From Calocera cornea HHB12733 (taxonomy: Eukaryota; Basidiomycota; Dacrymycetes; Dacrymycetales; Dacrymycetaceae): DNA of 64,000 nucleotides. This document shows positions 1-10,849 of this stretch, piece after piece. Within the stretch, counting starts at the first letter, position 1; each line of letters begins with the position of its first letter. Both the position numbers and the translations under genes were made by a program. The DNA is taken from NCBI GenBank assembly GCA_001632435.1, contig KV424053.1, forward strand, positions 23,618 through 87,617, in the 5' to 3' direction. The notes under the pieces were generated by a model. The model saw only the letters and a list, made by a program, of their open reading frames with translations. It was not told the origin of the DNA and did no database searches.

Positions 1-51
1 TGATCGCAGGTTCAGTAAAAGTGTTCATTAGAACTGGCTTTCGAAACGCAC

Positions 52-1927
52 CTCAGTATCCTGCACAAGCTTGTCATCGGCAATCATCTGGCCCTCACTC
101 TCCCTCTGGTTGTTGAGGATAGAGCTGTCGAGAGCAAGTCCACCGGAAACGACAGGCAAATCTGTCCTCTTGACAACCTTCTTCTGTCTCTTCTGGGGCG
201 GCGCAGGTGCCTGACCCTCGGCAGGCGGGGCCTCCGCAGGTACGTCCTCCTCAACAATCTGGGTTGTCTCGAAGAACGCACCCTCGAAGCTGAAAATGCC
301 GTGCAAGTTGAGCCGTGTCCGGACCTTGATGGTGGCGGGGACAACCTCGCCGACACTCTTGACAGTGACCTTGCCGATCCACGGGTTGATCTTGCCGGGA
401 AGCGCAGAAGGGTCGGCGTACGAAGCCTCCAGCTCGAATGGTGCACTCCGGACGAACTTGAGGGTCTTTGTCGAAGGAATGCTGTTGCCACGAGGGAAGA
501 CGATAGCCTCGGGCTCCTCGTCCTCGTCCTCCGGAGCCTTGGTCCAAGAAATCTTGATCGGGTAGAGCGCGATGTCGTTGACTGCGAAGGAACGAAGTTT
601 GAAGCGAGGGGAAAGACCGGCGCAGGCAAAAGTGGCACCGCGGGCAATAGCTTCATCGGCATTCAGGGTGGTAGAAAGAGTCTTCCCACCGAAAAACGCC
701 TGGATGCGCTGCTTGATGGCAGGGATACGGGTGGAGCCACCAACGAGCTCAACAGCAAATACGTCTGTTGGAGCGATCTGGGCCTCACGCAGAGCCTCCT
801 CGAGAGGAACGTGAACGCGTTCTAGAAGTGGAGCAATGAACTCTTCGAACTGTTCACGGTTGAGCTTGGAAGAAGCATCAACGTCGTTCATGATGGACTC
901 GACGTTGAGAGGGGCCTCAAGGTTGGCAGACAACATCTTCTTCAAGCGTTCACACGCTACTGAGAGACGGAACATGGCTTTGGGGCTGGACAGAACGTCG
1001 ATCTTGTACTTGTCCTTGAACTCTTCAGCGAAGTGCTGAACGAGGGCATAGTCGAAATCGCGGCCACCGAAATGACGATCGTAGGCAGTGGACTTGACGG
1101 TCAGCTGTCCTTGTGCGAAAGCAACGACAGCGACGGAGTAGTTTGAGTGGCCAATGTCGACGAAGACAACGTGACGAGGGGTCTCAGGTGGAGGAAGGTC
1201 GGACTTGGTAATACCGTAGCCGAGGGCGACGGCGGTGGTGTCATTGATGAGGCGGAGAGGGTTGAGGCCAGCGATGAAGGCAGCGTCAAGCGTGGCGCGA
1301 CGCTGTACTTCGGTGTACCACCCAGGAACAGCGATGACGCAATCCGTAACATCCTGCTGAAGCTCCTTGGCAGCGATCTGCCCGAGCTTGGCGAGGTACA
1401 TCGCCAGGAGCTGGGTAGCAGAGAAGGTCTGCTTCTGCCCGCGGTACAGAACCTATGGAAACTGAGTCAGAGTCACGTCCACAATGTGCTCAGAGGCAGG
1501 GCTACTCACACTAACACCCACTTGGCCGTTCGCATCGACCAGCTGGGCATTGATGTACTTCTTCTCAATCTCCGTCACCTCAGGGTCGGAGAAGGAGCGC
1601 CCGATAAGCCGCTTCAGCGAACCGATGGTGTTCTTAAAGTTGCCCGTCTCCATCGTCTTGGCCGCCTCGCCAATCGCCCGGGCTTTGGGTCCGAAGGATA
1701 TTAACGAGCTGCAAACATGAGCATTTCTCCTCGAGTGATAGAGACAAGAAGAGACTTACGGGGTGACTCGGTTCGAGACCTCATTCGCGACGATATCTAT
1801 GCCCCTCTGACGCGCAACACCGACCTAGACGCGGGCGTCAGTCCGGGAGTCAGAAACGACAAAGAGCGGCGCATATACGTACTTTGCTGCCGAGGTTGCC
1901 CAAATCTATGCCGACAACGCTTGCCAT
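52..1927 (-). CDS. SSE1: Hsp110-family chaperone (SSE1-type), 3' end beyond the window
   Basis: Nucleotide-exchange factor and holdase of the Hsp70 superfamily, cytosolic. The start at 1927 gives MASVVGIDLGNLGSK, the Hsp110 version of the ATPase phosphate loop. Short exons follow (ANEVSNRVTP near 1765-1800, then 1453-1710) and a long exon reaches position 52. That exon has the actin-fold motifs INDTTAVALGYGI, VFVDIGHSNYSV and VELVGGSTRIP, then the beta-sandwich domain with an acidic loop (PEDEDEE). The reading frame appears to stop at 28-30, but the coding sequence reaches DDKLVQDTE and is followed by a good donor (GTGCGT on the minus strand, 46-51). The stop is therefore intronic, and the helical lid domain lies to the left of the window. 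Exon borders are hand-placed. Confidence 0.9.
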
Positions 1928-2350
1928 AGCTGTATTGCGTTCTTGACGGTATTAGGAAAGTAGAGAGAAGAGAGGAAAAGGTGTAGAGGAGGGTGTTCTA
2001 CAGTAGAGTGGCAATGGTGGTGCTAGAGTGGGTGGGAGCGCACGATGAAGACACGCAGTTAAAAAGTTGCGGCACGCGGTGCATCGCCACAACGACGTTG
2101 CCCTGTTCCCGGCCACATGTTTCGAGACGTTTCTAGCAGGATCTCTAACAAGGCATGCTCGCTCCACTTTCGGAGACCACGCTTTTTCCTGTCCCTGTGC
2201 AACGTAGTTGCATAGGTTTTCCCAGAGTTTTTGGATGCACATTCCTTCCTAATTGGGAACGGTCCGATTAGTAACAGATCTTGACAAATGTGTCTGGCTC
2301 CGTTCTTACATTATTTGCTACCGTGTTTTGGTTTCGTTTCCCTGCGTCTT
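1928..2350. promoter_or_regulatory. Upstream region of the Hsp110 gene
   Basis: Non-coding leader and promoter of the minus-strand chaperone gene. It holds one heat-shock-element-like array (listed separately). The GCGC word of the neighbouring Helitron becomes frequent only from about 2370 on, so the Helitron edge is probably between 2250 and 2450. No gene is seen here. Confidence 0.5.
2121..2138. promoter_or_regulatory. Heat-shock-element-like array
   Basis: TTCgaGACgtTTCtaGCA has four alternating triplets in exact 5-bp phase. Two are perfect (TTC) and two degenerate (GAC, GCA for GAA). It lies about 195 bp upstream of the Hsp110 start codon, which fits binding by Hsf1. The role is inferred from position and pattern only. 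Confidence 0.4.
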
Positions 2351-2559
2351 CAGTGGCTTGCCAGTTCATCAACGCGCGCCTTTTGTGCTTCGTGCTACAC
2401 TAAAGCCATTTTCGACTTCTGTGGCTTGTTGGGTCGTAGTATGTTTCTCCATGAACTTGCGCTATGTGGCTGGCACACTGGATACAGTGATCTGGCGCCA
2501 ACTACGAATCCTCTATATTGACTGCCTCTTCTGGTTAGTGCATCGACTTGTTCGACAGT

Positions 2560-5500
2560 ATGGACCTGATCTTTGATGTTTCTAGTCAAGCGATACAACG
2601 TCCTGGCGCCGTTTCTATACTGGTGACTGATTTGAATCGATGCTATCAATTCTGCACCGTTCAGTTCTTGGAAGAAGACACTCCTCCTCTGGTGGAAGGC
2701 GTTCATCTCACATTTTCCGCTTCTTTCGGCTCGGTACTTGGCGCCTATTCTTTTTTTACTCTAGTCGACATACGCCATATTGCTCAGCAGTTGCATATAC
2801 AACATGCGCCATCTTTGCGACGTCATAAGCTCTTGATGCGTCTGCATCATTATGTTGGATCCGCGCCCAGTTTTCCTTTCGCGCTTCGTTGGATTTTCCG
2901 CTTAAGGTCCGATCGGACTTATGACGGCGTGGGTCGATTACCATCGACGTCTGGTCGAAAGCGGCGTCGTGAAGAAGGCATTTCTGTTGGAGCCTCAAAG
3001 CGTACGCGTTTGGATGAAGCTATCAGCGAAATGGCGCCATTTCCGCCCACGTATGATGAAGACCTTGTGTGCAAAATCATCGCCGAATATACCGATAGTG
3101 TCTCTGTGGAGAACTTGCGCGAAGGCGTTTGTGCATGTTGTGCTGAAGCTGTTCGAGAAGTGGATATGCAAGCTATTCCTGTGGACAATATCGAGCTCGA
3201 CCTTTTGCAGAATCGACACATTCCGCACAATTTGCGCCCCTTAGGGTACGATTTCGATGGTTTCTCACACGCCATATTGGATCCTCGTGGCCTGACCAGC
3301 CCTGATGTCTATGGTGGCGAATTGCGACTTTGCGCCAGTTGTGCAAGTAGCTTGAATCGTGGCAAGATGCCAGCACTGGCGCTGGCTAATGGTTTCTACT
3401 ACGCTTTCGACCATGTACCGGAAAACGTGCGCAAAGCGTTTGATGACGCGACGTTCATTGATCGACGTCTCACGGCGCGCTGTACTGCGACAAAAGTATG
3501 CTTTCGGTATTTCGACAATCCCGACAGTCGTCTATTTCGTCAAGGACACGATGCGATGCAGCGCTATTTCCGTGGCAACGTTCTTATCTTACCGCAAGAC
3601 ACTGCCGTGCTCAACAACATCCTCCCTCCTCCATTGGACGATGTGAAGAACAGCTTTGTTACACTCTTTGCTGGGCAGGAAGCGCCGACTGCAGATATTT
3701 TGCGCAAATTGCAACCCGTTAAAGCGAATGCGACGATTGTTCGTACCATATTGGACTTCCTCTTATCCAACAATCACGCTTATACTTGTTCAACCATCGA
3801 TTTTCCACAAGGCGCCAGTTTTTCCGACGACAACTTCAATGCTATTTTTCCGTCCACAACCGGCGACGATTCTTTGACATTTCTACCTTGCATCGAGATT
3901 GGGCATGTCCAAGTCGACTCTGCGCAAGCTGGATCTGAAGCCGACGTCAGCTCGCGCAATGTTTTCGAGGACTCCGTAGTCGAAGATAATGATTTCTTGG
4001 TGGAACCATCCGGTTATTCTACCTCCAATCGTACTGCCACATCTTTCAAGGCAATGAAGGCCGACGCATTGGCGCATTGTCTGGATGATCATGGAAGTTT
4101 TCTGTTGTCTCGAAAAGGAAATCGCGCTATTCACGACCTTCGGAACGAATATACGTTAACATGGATGTTTCCCCACTTGGATCCATTTGCGCTGGGTGGT
4201 TTCGATGACCCTCGACGCCGACGCGCTGTATCCATGGGAAAACAACTGGCGCATCTTATGCGACTGGCCGATAGGCGATTCCAGAGAGATCCGTCCTTTG
4301 CCTATGTATTTCATAGTATCTTGCAACGACGGGATGCTCTGCGCGATGTTCGGTTTCGATTACCGGAGGGACGCCATCAAGCTATTGTGGAAAACTTGCG
4401 CACCGTCAATCTCGATGTTCTCGCCGATTTGTCGCGCCGGTTGGAGAAGGACAAGAAGGTGCGGCCCACAGGGGAAGAAGAAGAACTGGCGATGCGCGTC
4501 TTGCATCGAGTGCACATGTTAAGGAAAGATGTGCCCAGTTCGAATGGGTACAAACGGGCGCGACGCAACGAAATTCGATCTCTCGTATATCGCTTAGGAT
4601 CACCCGCATTCTTCATCACCATTACTCCTAGCGATGTTGATGGCCTCCTTTTTCAACTGGCAGTGAACGACTACAAAAATGCGCCAGATATATTGCAGGG
4701 TTCAACAAGAACATCGCGTTTTAAGCGTGCGATGCTGGTTGCAGACAATCCAGCAACTGCCGCATCTGTTTTTCACCGTATCATGCTCCGCTTTCGCGAT
4801 ATCATCTTACGGATCGAAAATGGCGCCGGTTTATTCGGAAAATGTACCGGGTGGTATGGCATGGTCGAAGCTCAAGGTCGTGGGACTCTGCATTGCCATA
4901 TGCTTATCTGGATCGAGGGTAATCCAGCTCCAAATCAATTGTGGGAATTGTTAACTGCCGACAAAGAACATTTCAAAACGCGCATGTTGGATTGGTTGGA
5001 ACGGCTAATTCATACGGAGTTGCCTGGTCAGACAGCTATTGTCGAAGAACCAAATGGTGCTTTACCGATGCCGAAGCGTTCGAAGGACGAAATCGATCCG
5101 AGATCTGTTGCAAGCCCCGATCTACGTCCATTTCAGCATAACTGGTGCCAGGTCTTTGAGCGTCGAGTAACCGACTTGGTGGTGTGCAATAACTGGCATG
5201 AACATCGCGCAACGTGTTGGATTCATCTGAGGCCTGGCGAGCCCAGAACAGATGATAAATGTCGTATGCGTATCGATGGGACAACACGCGCCATATCCGA
5301 AATTGACGAAGAAACCGGCTCTATTTTATTGCGCCGATTGCATCCACGAATCAATGAGTACAACGATGTTGTCATGTTCCTATTGGGCTGCAACATGGAC
5401 ATTCAGTATCTCGGATCGGGCGAAGCGTCGAAAGCGGCGCTTTATTATATTACCGATTATATCACCAAACCATCTCTTAAAGTGCATGCTGGTCTATCGG

Positions 5501-8478
5501 CGCTCATTTACGCACTGGAGAAAAACCGGAACAAATTTGCGCAAGTTCCAGACGCTCCAGAAGAAGTCGTCAGCAAAAGCCTCCTGACGAAGATAGTCAA
5601 CAGCATGTTGTCCAGGATGGAGATGTCGCTACAGCAAATCATGAGCTTCTACGTTGGTGGTGGTGATTATTACACCCAACATCACTTTGCGCGTCTTAAT
5701 TGGGGAAGCTTCTCTTCTGAGTTGCGCCGATTGGAAGATTGCGCCAATGGACAGGTCCAACAACCAGGCGCCAGTTCGGATGTCGATGATATGGACAATG
5801 CCTTAGAAGTGGACCTGCTTCAATCTGCACCTGTGGATGAAGACAACGAACAATTATCGGCGCACCTTCTTTTGTCCGTGGTTCAAGGCCACATAACAGC
5901 TTCTAATCAGTACCATGATTATGTGCTCCGACCTGAAGACGAACCGTTTGGGTCGCTTTGTCTTTATGATTTTGTCAGTCTTTGCGAAAAAATTGCTATT
6001 CCAAAGGGACAAAAAGGCGCCGACTCAATGGCGGTTTCGTATGCGGATTTGGATTATGATGATAATGAAGATGCGCCAAGTTTCGGCCTATCACGTGCAT
6101 CATTTCTTCCAAGTCATCCTCAGCGAAAATCACACTACCTCAGATTGCGCTCTGAACCGTACGTACCGGATATTCTTGGTCCAACAATTCCGAAGCGAAT
6201 GGATGACGCGTCACAAAGCACCGATTGGTATCGAGCAATGGTCATACTTTTCAAGCCTTGGCGCAATTTGCGCGATCTTATCATCACTGCCAACTCCTGG
6301 TCAGATGCATACAATGCTTATGAGTTTTCCGCCATGCATCGTGCAATTATGCGCAATATGGATGCAATGAATCAAGCTAAAGAGGCGCGAGATTCTGATC
6401 TACGTGGCAAAATACGGCAACACAAATCTGCGCGAGTTTGGTACAACGGCGATGTACAAGATGAGATGGACTTGATGGAAGATGGCATAGAACATGCCAA
6501 CGTCGGTTTTGATGATGAAATCAATAGTTCTCATGACGACGATGCATTTCTCACAACAATGGAATCGGCGCGAGAACTTCTTAATTCCGGCAAGGCTGAA
6601 ATTGCAATGCGCGCTTTCAACGATGCTTTCCATACCATGGATGCTACGCAGGTGCACCCCCCCACTTCACCGGAAGGGAACAATGTGCGCAACTTGTTAG
6701 ACGGTGACGCAGCAACACTCCTAGCGCTGGCTAAGGAGCAGAAGGAATGGAAAAAGGATCGGCGACCTAAATCAAAACTTGGCGCATATTCGATCTCCGC
6801 GATTGGCCCTTCTTCGACTATTACGCATGCCTCCGACGTATCCCATATGGGTGATGTTCGTGCTCGACCGGCTATTGCACTGGCGCGAGTTCAAGCTGCA
6901 TTGCAGCTGGTTATTACTCGCCAGAATCTATCGGAAAATAACGAACAACTGCGCGCATTGAGAGTTGTGGCTCATTACCTGTCTTCTGGTAACAGAGAAC
7001 AGCTTCTTCTCTACATTGGAGGTGGTGCTGGCACCGGGAAGAGCCATGTCATTAAGAGCATCGAGCTCTTATTCGACCTTCTCGGCATTGCCGACACATT
7101 GTTGCTCAGTGCGCCAACTGGCGCTGCTGCGTCTGTTATCGGTGGTTATACAATTCATGCATTGACTCTACTACCAAAACAACATGGTCGACAAAGCGAT
7201 ATCAATATTCTGGATGACATCTGGCAACATACCTATTGGCTGGTTATTGACGAGATTTCTATGATATCGGCGCATTTTTTGGGCGAAATTTCAGAGCAAA
7301 TTCGACTAGGAAAAGGCCTTGATGGATCGGTTCCATTCGGCGCGATTAACGTGATTTTCACCGGAGACTTCAATCAATTGCGCCCACTGGGTGCCCCGCC
7401 CTTGTATAGTTACGACTTGGTCCATCACCCACCCAGCCGTGTCTCGAACAATGCGCGTGGTTTGGAAGCTATAACTGGCGCATACTACTGGCAACAAGTC
7501 AACCACTGTGTCTTTCTTTCCCGGAATGTGCGCCAATTGGACGATCCCCGTTGGGCCAATCTTCTGCATCGTATGCGCGAGGGTGCGGCTTGGGATGGCA
7601 TTAAGACTCATACCACGGTGCAATTTGGAAATGGCGCCAATTACACCATGTCAGACTACGAAGTACTTCGTACTAGAATCCTGGCACGGCTTCGACAATC
7701 TGAGCCGGAATCGCTGTTTGGTTTTGAAAACGCGCCAGTCATTGTGTGCACTAAGGTTATTCGAGATGCCATGAACTTAACGCTGGCTACACAACATGCG
7801 CACGTTCTTGGTCGATCTCTCCAGTTATACTTCTCCCACGATCATTTGCGAACGACTCAAATTACCGGCGAACTGCAAGAGCATCTTTGGCGCTTACCCA
7901 GCAACAAGACTGAAGATGCGCCTAGTTTCATACCACTTTTCGAAGGCATGAGTGTCATGATTACGGAGAATCTCGCGCTCTCTCGAAATCTTGTCAATGG
8001 CGCAATAGGTACTGTTCAAGCTGTGCGGTATACACAAGATTCAGATGGTCGTCGATTTGCGCATGCTGTGAACATCACAGTACCTACATGCCACGAGGCA
8101 CAAATTGGGTTGCAGCCTCATACCGTATGCATTCAACCCACAAAAACGACTTACAAGATGCGCCTTGTAAATGAGCTGGGAGACGTCACCCATCACTCCA
8201 TTACTCGCCATCATTTACCCCTCTTACCGGCATATTCTTACACTGACTACAAGAGTCAAGGTCGATCCCTGGAACGTGCCATTGTTGATTTGCATGGGTG
8301 CCAATCTGCGCAAAGTGCGTACGTTATGCTATCTCGCGTACGGACATTACACGGCCTCGCCATTCTGCGCGATTTTACACCATTACATGTTAACGGATCT
8401 CCTCCCAATCAACTAACAAGTGAATTGGCGCGACTTCGCAATATTGCATCACATACCGAACATCAATTTACGGGATGA
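2560..8478 (+). CDS. Helitron Rep/helicase (HUH-Y2 Rep endonuclease fused to PIF1-like helicase)
   Basis: Single-exon protein of about 1972 residues that would nick, unwind and strand-transfer the Helitron. The first ATG is at 2560; the open frame extends 12 nt further without an ATG. The N-terminal third has paired cysteines (VCACCAEAV, LCASCASSL), a probable zinc finger. The Rep core follows: FFITITPSDVDG near residue 685, the HUH-type GTLHCHMLIWIEG near 775, and the two-tyrosine motif ALYYITDYITKPS near 960. The SF1/PIF1 helicase has Walker A GGAGTGKSH near 1488, Walker B LVIDEISM near 1562, GDFNQLRPLG, FLSRNVRQ, YKSQGRSLERA and YVMLSRVRTLHGL. All catalytic signatures are present. Unlike the accessory genes of the element it has no introns. 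Confidence 0.96.
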   Translation: MDLIFDVSSQAIQRPGAVSILVTDLNRCYQFCTVQFLEEDTPPLVEGVHLTFSASFGSVLGAYSFFTLVDIRHIAQQLHIQHAPSLRRHKLLMRLHHYVGSAPSFPFALRWIFRLRSDRTYDGVGRLPSTSGRKRRREEGISVGASKRTRLDEAISEMAPFPPTYDEDLVCKIIAEYTDSVSVENLREGVCACCAEAVREVDMQAIPVDNIELDLLQNRHIPHNLRPLGYDFDGFSHAILDPRGLTSPDVYGGELRLCASCASSLNRGKMPALALANGFYYAFDHVPENVRKAFDDATFIDRRLTARCTATKVCFRYFDNPDSRLFRQGHDAMQRYFRGNVLILPQDTAVLNNILPPPLDDVKNSFVTLFAGQEAPTADILRKLQPVKANATIVRTILDFLLSNNHAYTCSTIDFPQGASFSDDNFNAIFPSTTGDDSLTFLPCIEIGHVQVDSAQAGSEADVSSRNVFEDSVVEDNDFLVEPSGYSTSNRTATSFKAMKADALAHCLDDHGSFLLSRKGNRAIHDLRNEYTLTWMFPHLDPFALGGFDDPRRRRAVSMGKQLAHLMRLADRRFQRDPSFAYVFHSILQRRDALRDVRFRLPEGRHQAIVENLRTVNLDVLADLSRRLEKDKKVRPTGEEEELAMRVLHRVHMLRKDVPSSNGYKRARRNEIRSLVYRLGSPAFFITITPSDVDGLLFQLAVNDYKNAPDILQGSTRTSRFKRAMLVADNPATAASVFHRIMLRFRDIILRIENGAGLFGKCTGWYGMVEAQGRGTLHCHMLIWIEGNPAPNQLWELLTADKEHFKTRMLDWLERLIHTELPGQTAIVEEPNGALPMPKRSKDEIDPRSVASPDLRPFQHNWCQVFERRVTDLVVCNNWHEHRATCWIHLRPGEPRTDDKCRMRIDGTTRAISEIDEETGSILLRRLHPRINEYNDVVMFLLGCNMDIQYLGSGEASKAALYYITDYITKPSLKVHAGLSALIYALEKNRNKFAQVPDAPEEVVSKSLLTKIVNSMLSRMEMSLQQIMSFYVGGGDYYTQHHFARLNWGSFSSELRRLEDCANGQVQQPGASSDVDDMDNALEVDLLQSAPVDEDNEQLSAHLLLSVVQGHITASNQYHDYVLRPEDEPFGSLCLYDFVSLCEKIAIPKGQKGADSMAVSYADLDYDDNEDAPSFGLSRASFLPSHPQRKSHYLRLRSEPYVPDILGPTIPKRMDDASQSTDWYRAMVILFKPWRNLRDLIITANSWSDAYNAYEFSAMHRAIMRNMDAMNQAKEARDSDLRGKIRQHKSARVWYNGDVQDEMDLMEDGIEHANVGFDDEINSSHDDDAFLTTMESARELLNSGKAEIAMRAFNDAFHTMDATQVHPPTSPEGNNVRNLLDGDAATLLALAKEQKEWKKDRRPKSKLGAYSISAIGPSSTITHASDVSHMGDVRARPAIALARVQAALQLVITRQNLSENNEQLRALRVVAHYLSSGNREQLLLYIGGGAGTGKSHVIKSIELLFDLLGIADTLLLSAPTGAAASVIGGYTIHALTLLPKQHGRQSDINILDDIWQHTYWLVIDEISMISAHFLGEISEQIRLGKGLDGSVPFGAINVIFTGDFNQLRPLGAPPLYSYDLVHHPPSRVSNNARGLEAITGAYYWQQVNHCVFLSRNVRQLDDPRWANLLHRMREGAAWDGIKTHTTVQFGNGANYTMSDYEVLRTRILARLRQSEPESLFGFENAPVIVCTKVIRDAMNLTLATQHAHVLGRSLQLYFSHDHLRTTQITGELQEHLWRLPSNKTEDAPSFIPLFEGMSVMITENLALSRNLVNGAIGTVQAVRYTQDSDGRRFAHAVNITVPTCHEAQIGLQPHTVCIQPTKTTYKMRLVNELGDVTHHSITRHHLPLLPAYSYTDYKSQGRSLERAIVDLHGCQSAQSAYVMLSRVRTLHGLAILRDFTPLHVNGSPPNQLTSELARLRNIASHTEHQFTG

Positions 8479-9380
8479 TATATCAAAGAGGAACAAAATC
8501 GGGATCACCAATGACCAGCCGTCTGTTCTCGACCAAATCGGCGCGAAGTAGCAGAAGATATCTGCGCGAGTTCAGCCAAGAATCCTATCCATTTAGAAGG
8601 ACTCACAGCCGTCCGTGTATCATTTTACTGAAGATAATCGCCGACACGATGGAACCTAGCGCCCACTCACGGGGTATAGTGGCCTCGTGTTCCTCGGACT
8701 CCCCATTAAGGACCCAAACACACTGCTCGCCATCACTGAGAAGTACTCTGCGCAAAGTGAGCACTCTGTATCATAGTGGTATCCGTTGACTTACAATGAA
8801 TCACCATCACCGTGCCCGTGCCTCACTTCGCCATCTACTGTGTGCATGACATCCAGAACTTGGACAACATATCTTCCGAAGTGCGAATGATTTGAAAGCA
8901 GTTCTCCAATGGCGCCGGTTGGCCAACTTGCGCCTCGTGCAACATCCACCGCTGCCTGCCTTCCTGGTCCGGGATGCATGGCTATGTCTTCGCTGTGCGT
9001 ACCACCTTATTATCAACCGATTTATAAGTGTTCTACTTGGCGCCATATTTCCTTCATACAACGTCATACCGTTCTATGACTTGGAACATGCCTTATGGCT
9101 TGTAACATGGCTTGTAACATGGCTTGCAACGTGGCTTGCATGGCTTACAAAATGGCTTGCAACATGGCTAGCAACATGGCTTACTACATGGCTTGCTACA
9201 CGACCTGCCACAATTGCACATCTTCTCGAAGGCTTGCTTATCTCCACTATTCACTAAGCACTTCGCGCCAGGTGGCTGTCAGGTCTTACTCCAAACACAG
9301 GTTCGGTTCTAAGCAATACGCGCCATGTCGATCTTATAAATTCCGATACTTACAAGCCTTGGACATATCACTTTGCCCTC
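8479..9380. other. Helitron internal spacer
   Basis: About 900 bp without a supported gene. It keeps the GCGC word (for example near 8540, 8910, 8930, 9040, 9265, 9320) and holds a 12-bp minisatellite at 9095-9199. It presumably contains the RepHel 3' UTR and the promoter of the gene starting at 9381. Confidence 0.6.
9095..9199 (+). repeat. Minisatellite, 12-bp unit ATGGCTTGTAAC, nine copies
   Basis: Eight 12-bp units and one 9-bp unit, with variants such as ATGGCTTGCAAC and ATGGCTTACAAA. Because the unit is a multiple of three it reads as repeated Met-Ala-Cys-Asn on the plus strand. That frame continues to about 9424 with no other sign of coding, so I treat it as a non-coding tandem repeat. 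Confidence 0.85.
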
Positions 9381-10432
9381 ATGTCACGTCGACGTTCCTA
9401 TCAGTCTTCCGTAGGCGCCGATGACGTGGATATTCGGCGCAAGCGGTGCGTGTCTCTCACTTAATCCTGTCTTTATACTTATTATTGTACAGAAATAAAA
9501 TCGACGTTTCCGATGAGGTTTTGCCAGATCTGGACCTAACCGATGAACCTGCGCCGTTTAGTGAGCTCCATCCGGACTTCGCGCCGAAGAAGAAGGCAAC
9601 AGATGACGACACAGACGATACTATCCGTAGTTCGGATAGTGAAGAACATCGTGCTGAATCGGCGCCACTTGACCTTACTGCGTTTCAGCCTACCATGCGT
9701 CAGCGCATTGACGGAATGCGCAAATACGCGGATCGCTCTCGTGGTGTATTCTATATTACCAAATTCCCGGACGATCTCACATGGGGCCACCATCAAGCAT
9801 ACAACATGACCAACTACCTTGCGCGTGCTGACAACTATCCCATCGCCGTTTGGGTGCTTGGCCACATTGTCGCGTTGAAATTTGCGCCAGATTCGAAGAA
9901 AATATGGCCCAGCCAGGTCTACGCCAGCGTTCGTCCACTTACTAAGGACGACATGCGCGCAGCAAGTCAGATCCAGAGACTTTATTCCCACCCGCGTAAA
10001 GGTGCGCCATTTCATCTCTTTTTAGTCTGGATCCTCATTATCCACAGAGTCGGTAGAGAGCGCATTCTCTACTATTATCGCCAACAAATTTCAGAATATA
10101 TATGGCTCAGAGGAACCAGTAAGCACCTAGCGCAATTTACCTTTTTATACATTAACACTATCTCACAGGCTCGCGAATTTGTTGACGTGTATGATGCACA
10201 ATTGGGTATGAAACCGAGGAAGGATTTAGCGCACTTTCCAGCTGCGTCCTTGAAGAAGACGGACTTCATTCTCATGGAGATGAAGGTGAAAAAGCGATTC
10301 GACAAAGAAACGGCGCATCTTGCCAAAGGTAAACGACCGTGGTCTATTAACTTCACTTTGAGCGCAGTATTCCTCCTAGAGGAAGGGACGGGTGCCACTG
10401 GAGACGATGACAACGTCTCTTACGGATTTTGA
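9381..10432 (+). CDS. Helitron accessory protein A, acidic N-terminus, unknown fold
   Basis: Not recognised. I model five exons with introns at 9446-9492, 9996-10047, 10119-10168 and 10329-10367. The spliced length is exactly 864 nt (287 residues), and removing the second intron replaces an implausible hydrophobic stretch with PQSVESAFSTIIANKFQNIY. The protein starts MSRRRSYQSSVGADDVDIRR. A strongly acidic stretch (DDDTDDTIRSSDSEE) follows, then a globular part with WGHHQAYNMTNYLARADNYP and SQVYASVRPLTKDDMRAASQ, and a basic C-terminal segment (MKVKKRFDKE). Three of its four introns carry GCGC. The basic head and acidic block suggest a nuclear, possibly DNA- or histone-binding protein; this is inference. 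Confidence 0.7.
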
Positions 10433-10645
10433 TGTAGTACATCGACTTGGATTCTAATTTGCGCTAAGTCTGCTTCGAAATGATTCTATCTACGGTATAA
10501 CTACATATTCTGACAAAATGTAATCGCTGCTAAATAATTTGCGCCACATTTGCTTCCTCTAATTTGCCCCCTTGCGCGTTTTGTGCGAAGGTGGCTGGTT
10601 AAAGCTGCGCGTTCACCCCTGCCACGTACCACCACTCACCACAAA

Positions 10646-10849
10646 ATGTCGCGAGGCCATATCGACCCTCTCAACACCTCAACCAGCGCCAATCTCACCT
10701 TCCACCTTGCGCAGATTGAGGATCTTCGAGACGAGGTAGATGTATTGACCAGGATGCTGGTGGACGCCCAGCTAGCCATCCAGCAACGAGACCTGGCCAT
10801 CATCTCCTTGGCTGCCGAGCTCGCTCGCCTTAACCGGCGCACATTGTAG
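10646..10849 (+). CDS. Helitron accessory protein B, 67-residue coiled coil
   Basis: Small single-exon gene starting MSRGHIDPLNTSTSANLTFH and then almost entirely one amphipathic helix with Leu/Ile/Val heptads (IEDLRDEVDVLTRMLVDAQL, AIQQRDLAIISLAAELARL), ending in NRRTL. The C-terminal pattern resembles the end of accessory protein C (12690), which finishes in a similar helix and NRRK. This suggests the two form a hetero-coiled coil, or that one derives from the other. It lies in the same direction between accessory genes A and C. The function is unknown. The alternative is a chance open frame, but the heptad regularity and an ATG after ACAAA argue for a gene. Confidence 0.55.
   Translation: MSRGHIDPLNTSTSANLTFHLAQIEDLRDEVDVLTRMLVDAQLAIQQRDLAIISLAAELARLNRRTL

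Noticed and set aside
28..51. Stop codon at 28-30 as the end of the Hsp110 gene
   Set aside because: The frame after position 52 leaves the family consensus exactly at a GTGCGT donor, and the helical C-terminal domain of Hsp110 is missing, so the stop is intronic.
84..662. Long Arg/Ser-rich frame opposite the Hsp110 gene
   Set aside because: A shadow of the real coding strand; similar shadows accompany SQS1, GPI13, ATG6 and the MscS gene.
1766..1790. B-box-like GGTTCGAGACC
   Set aside because: It is the antisense of an Hsp110 exon, and no cloverleaf can be drawn.
9095..9424. 109-codon frame with MACN repeats as a gene
   Set aside because: After the minisatellite the frame shows no regular composition and overlaps the start of the better supported gene at 9381.
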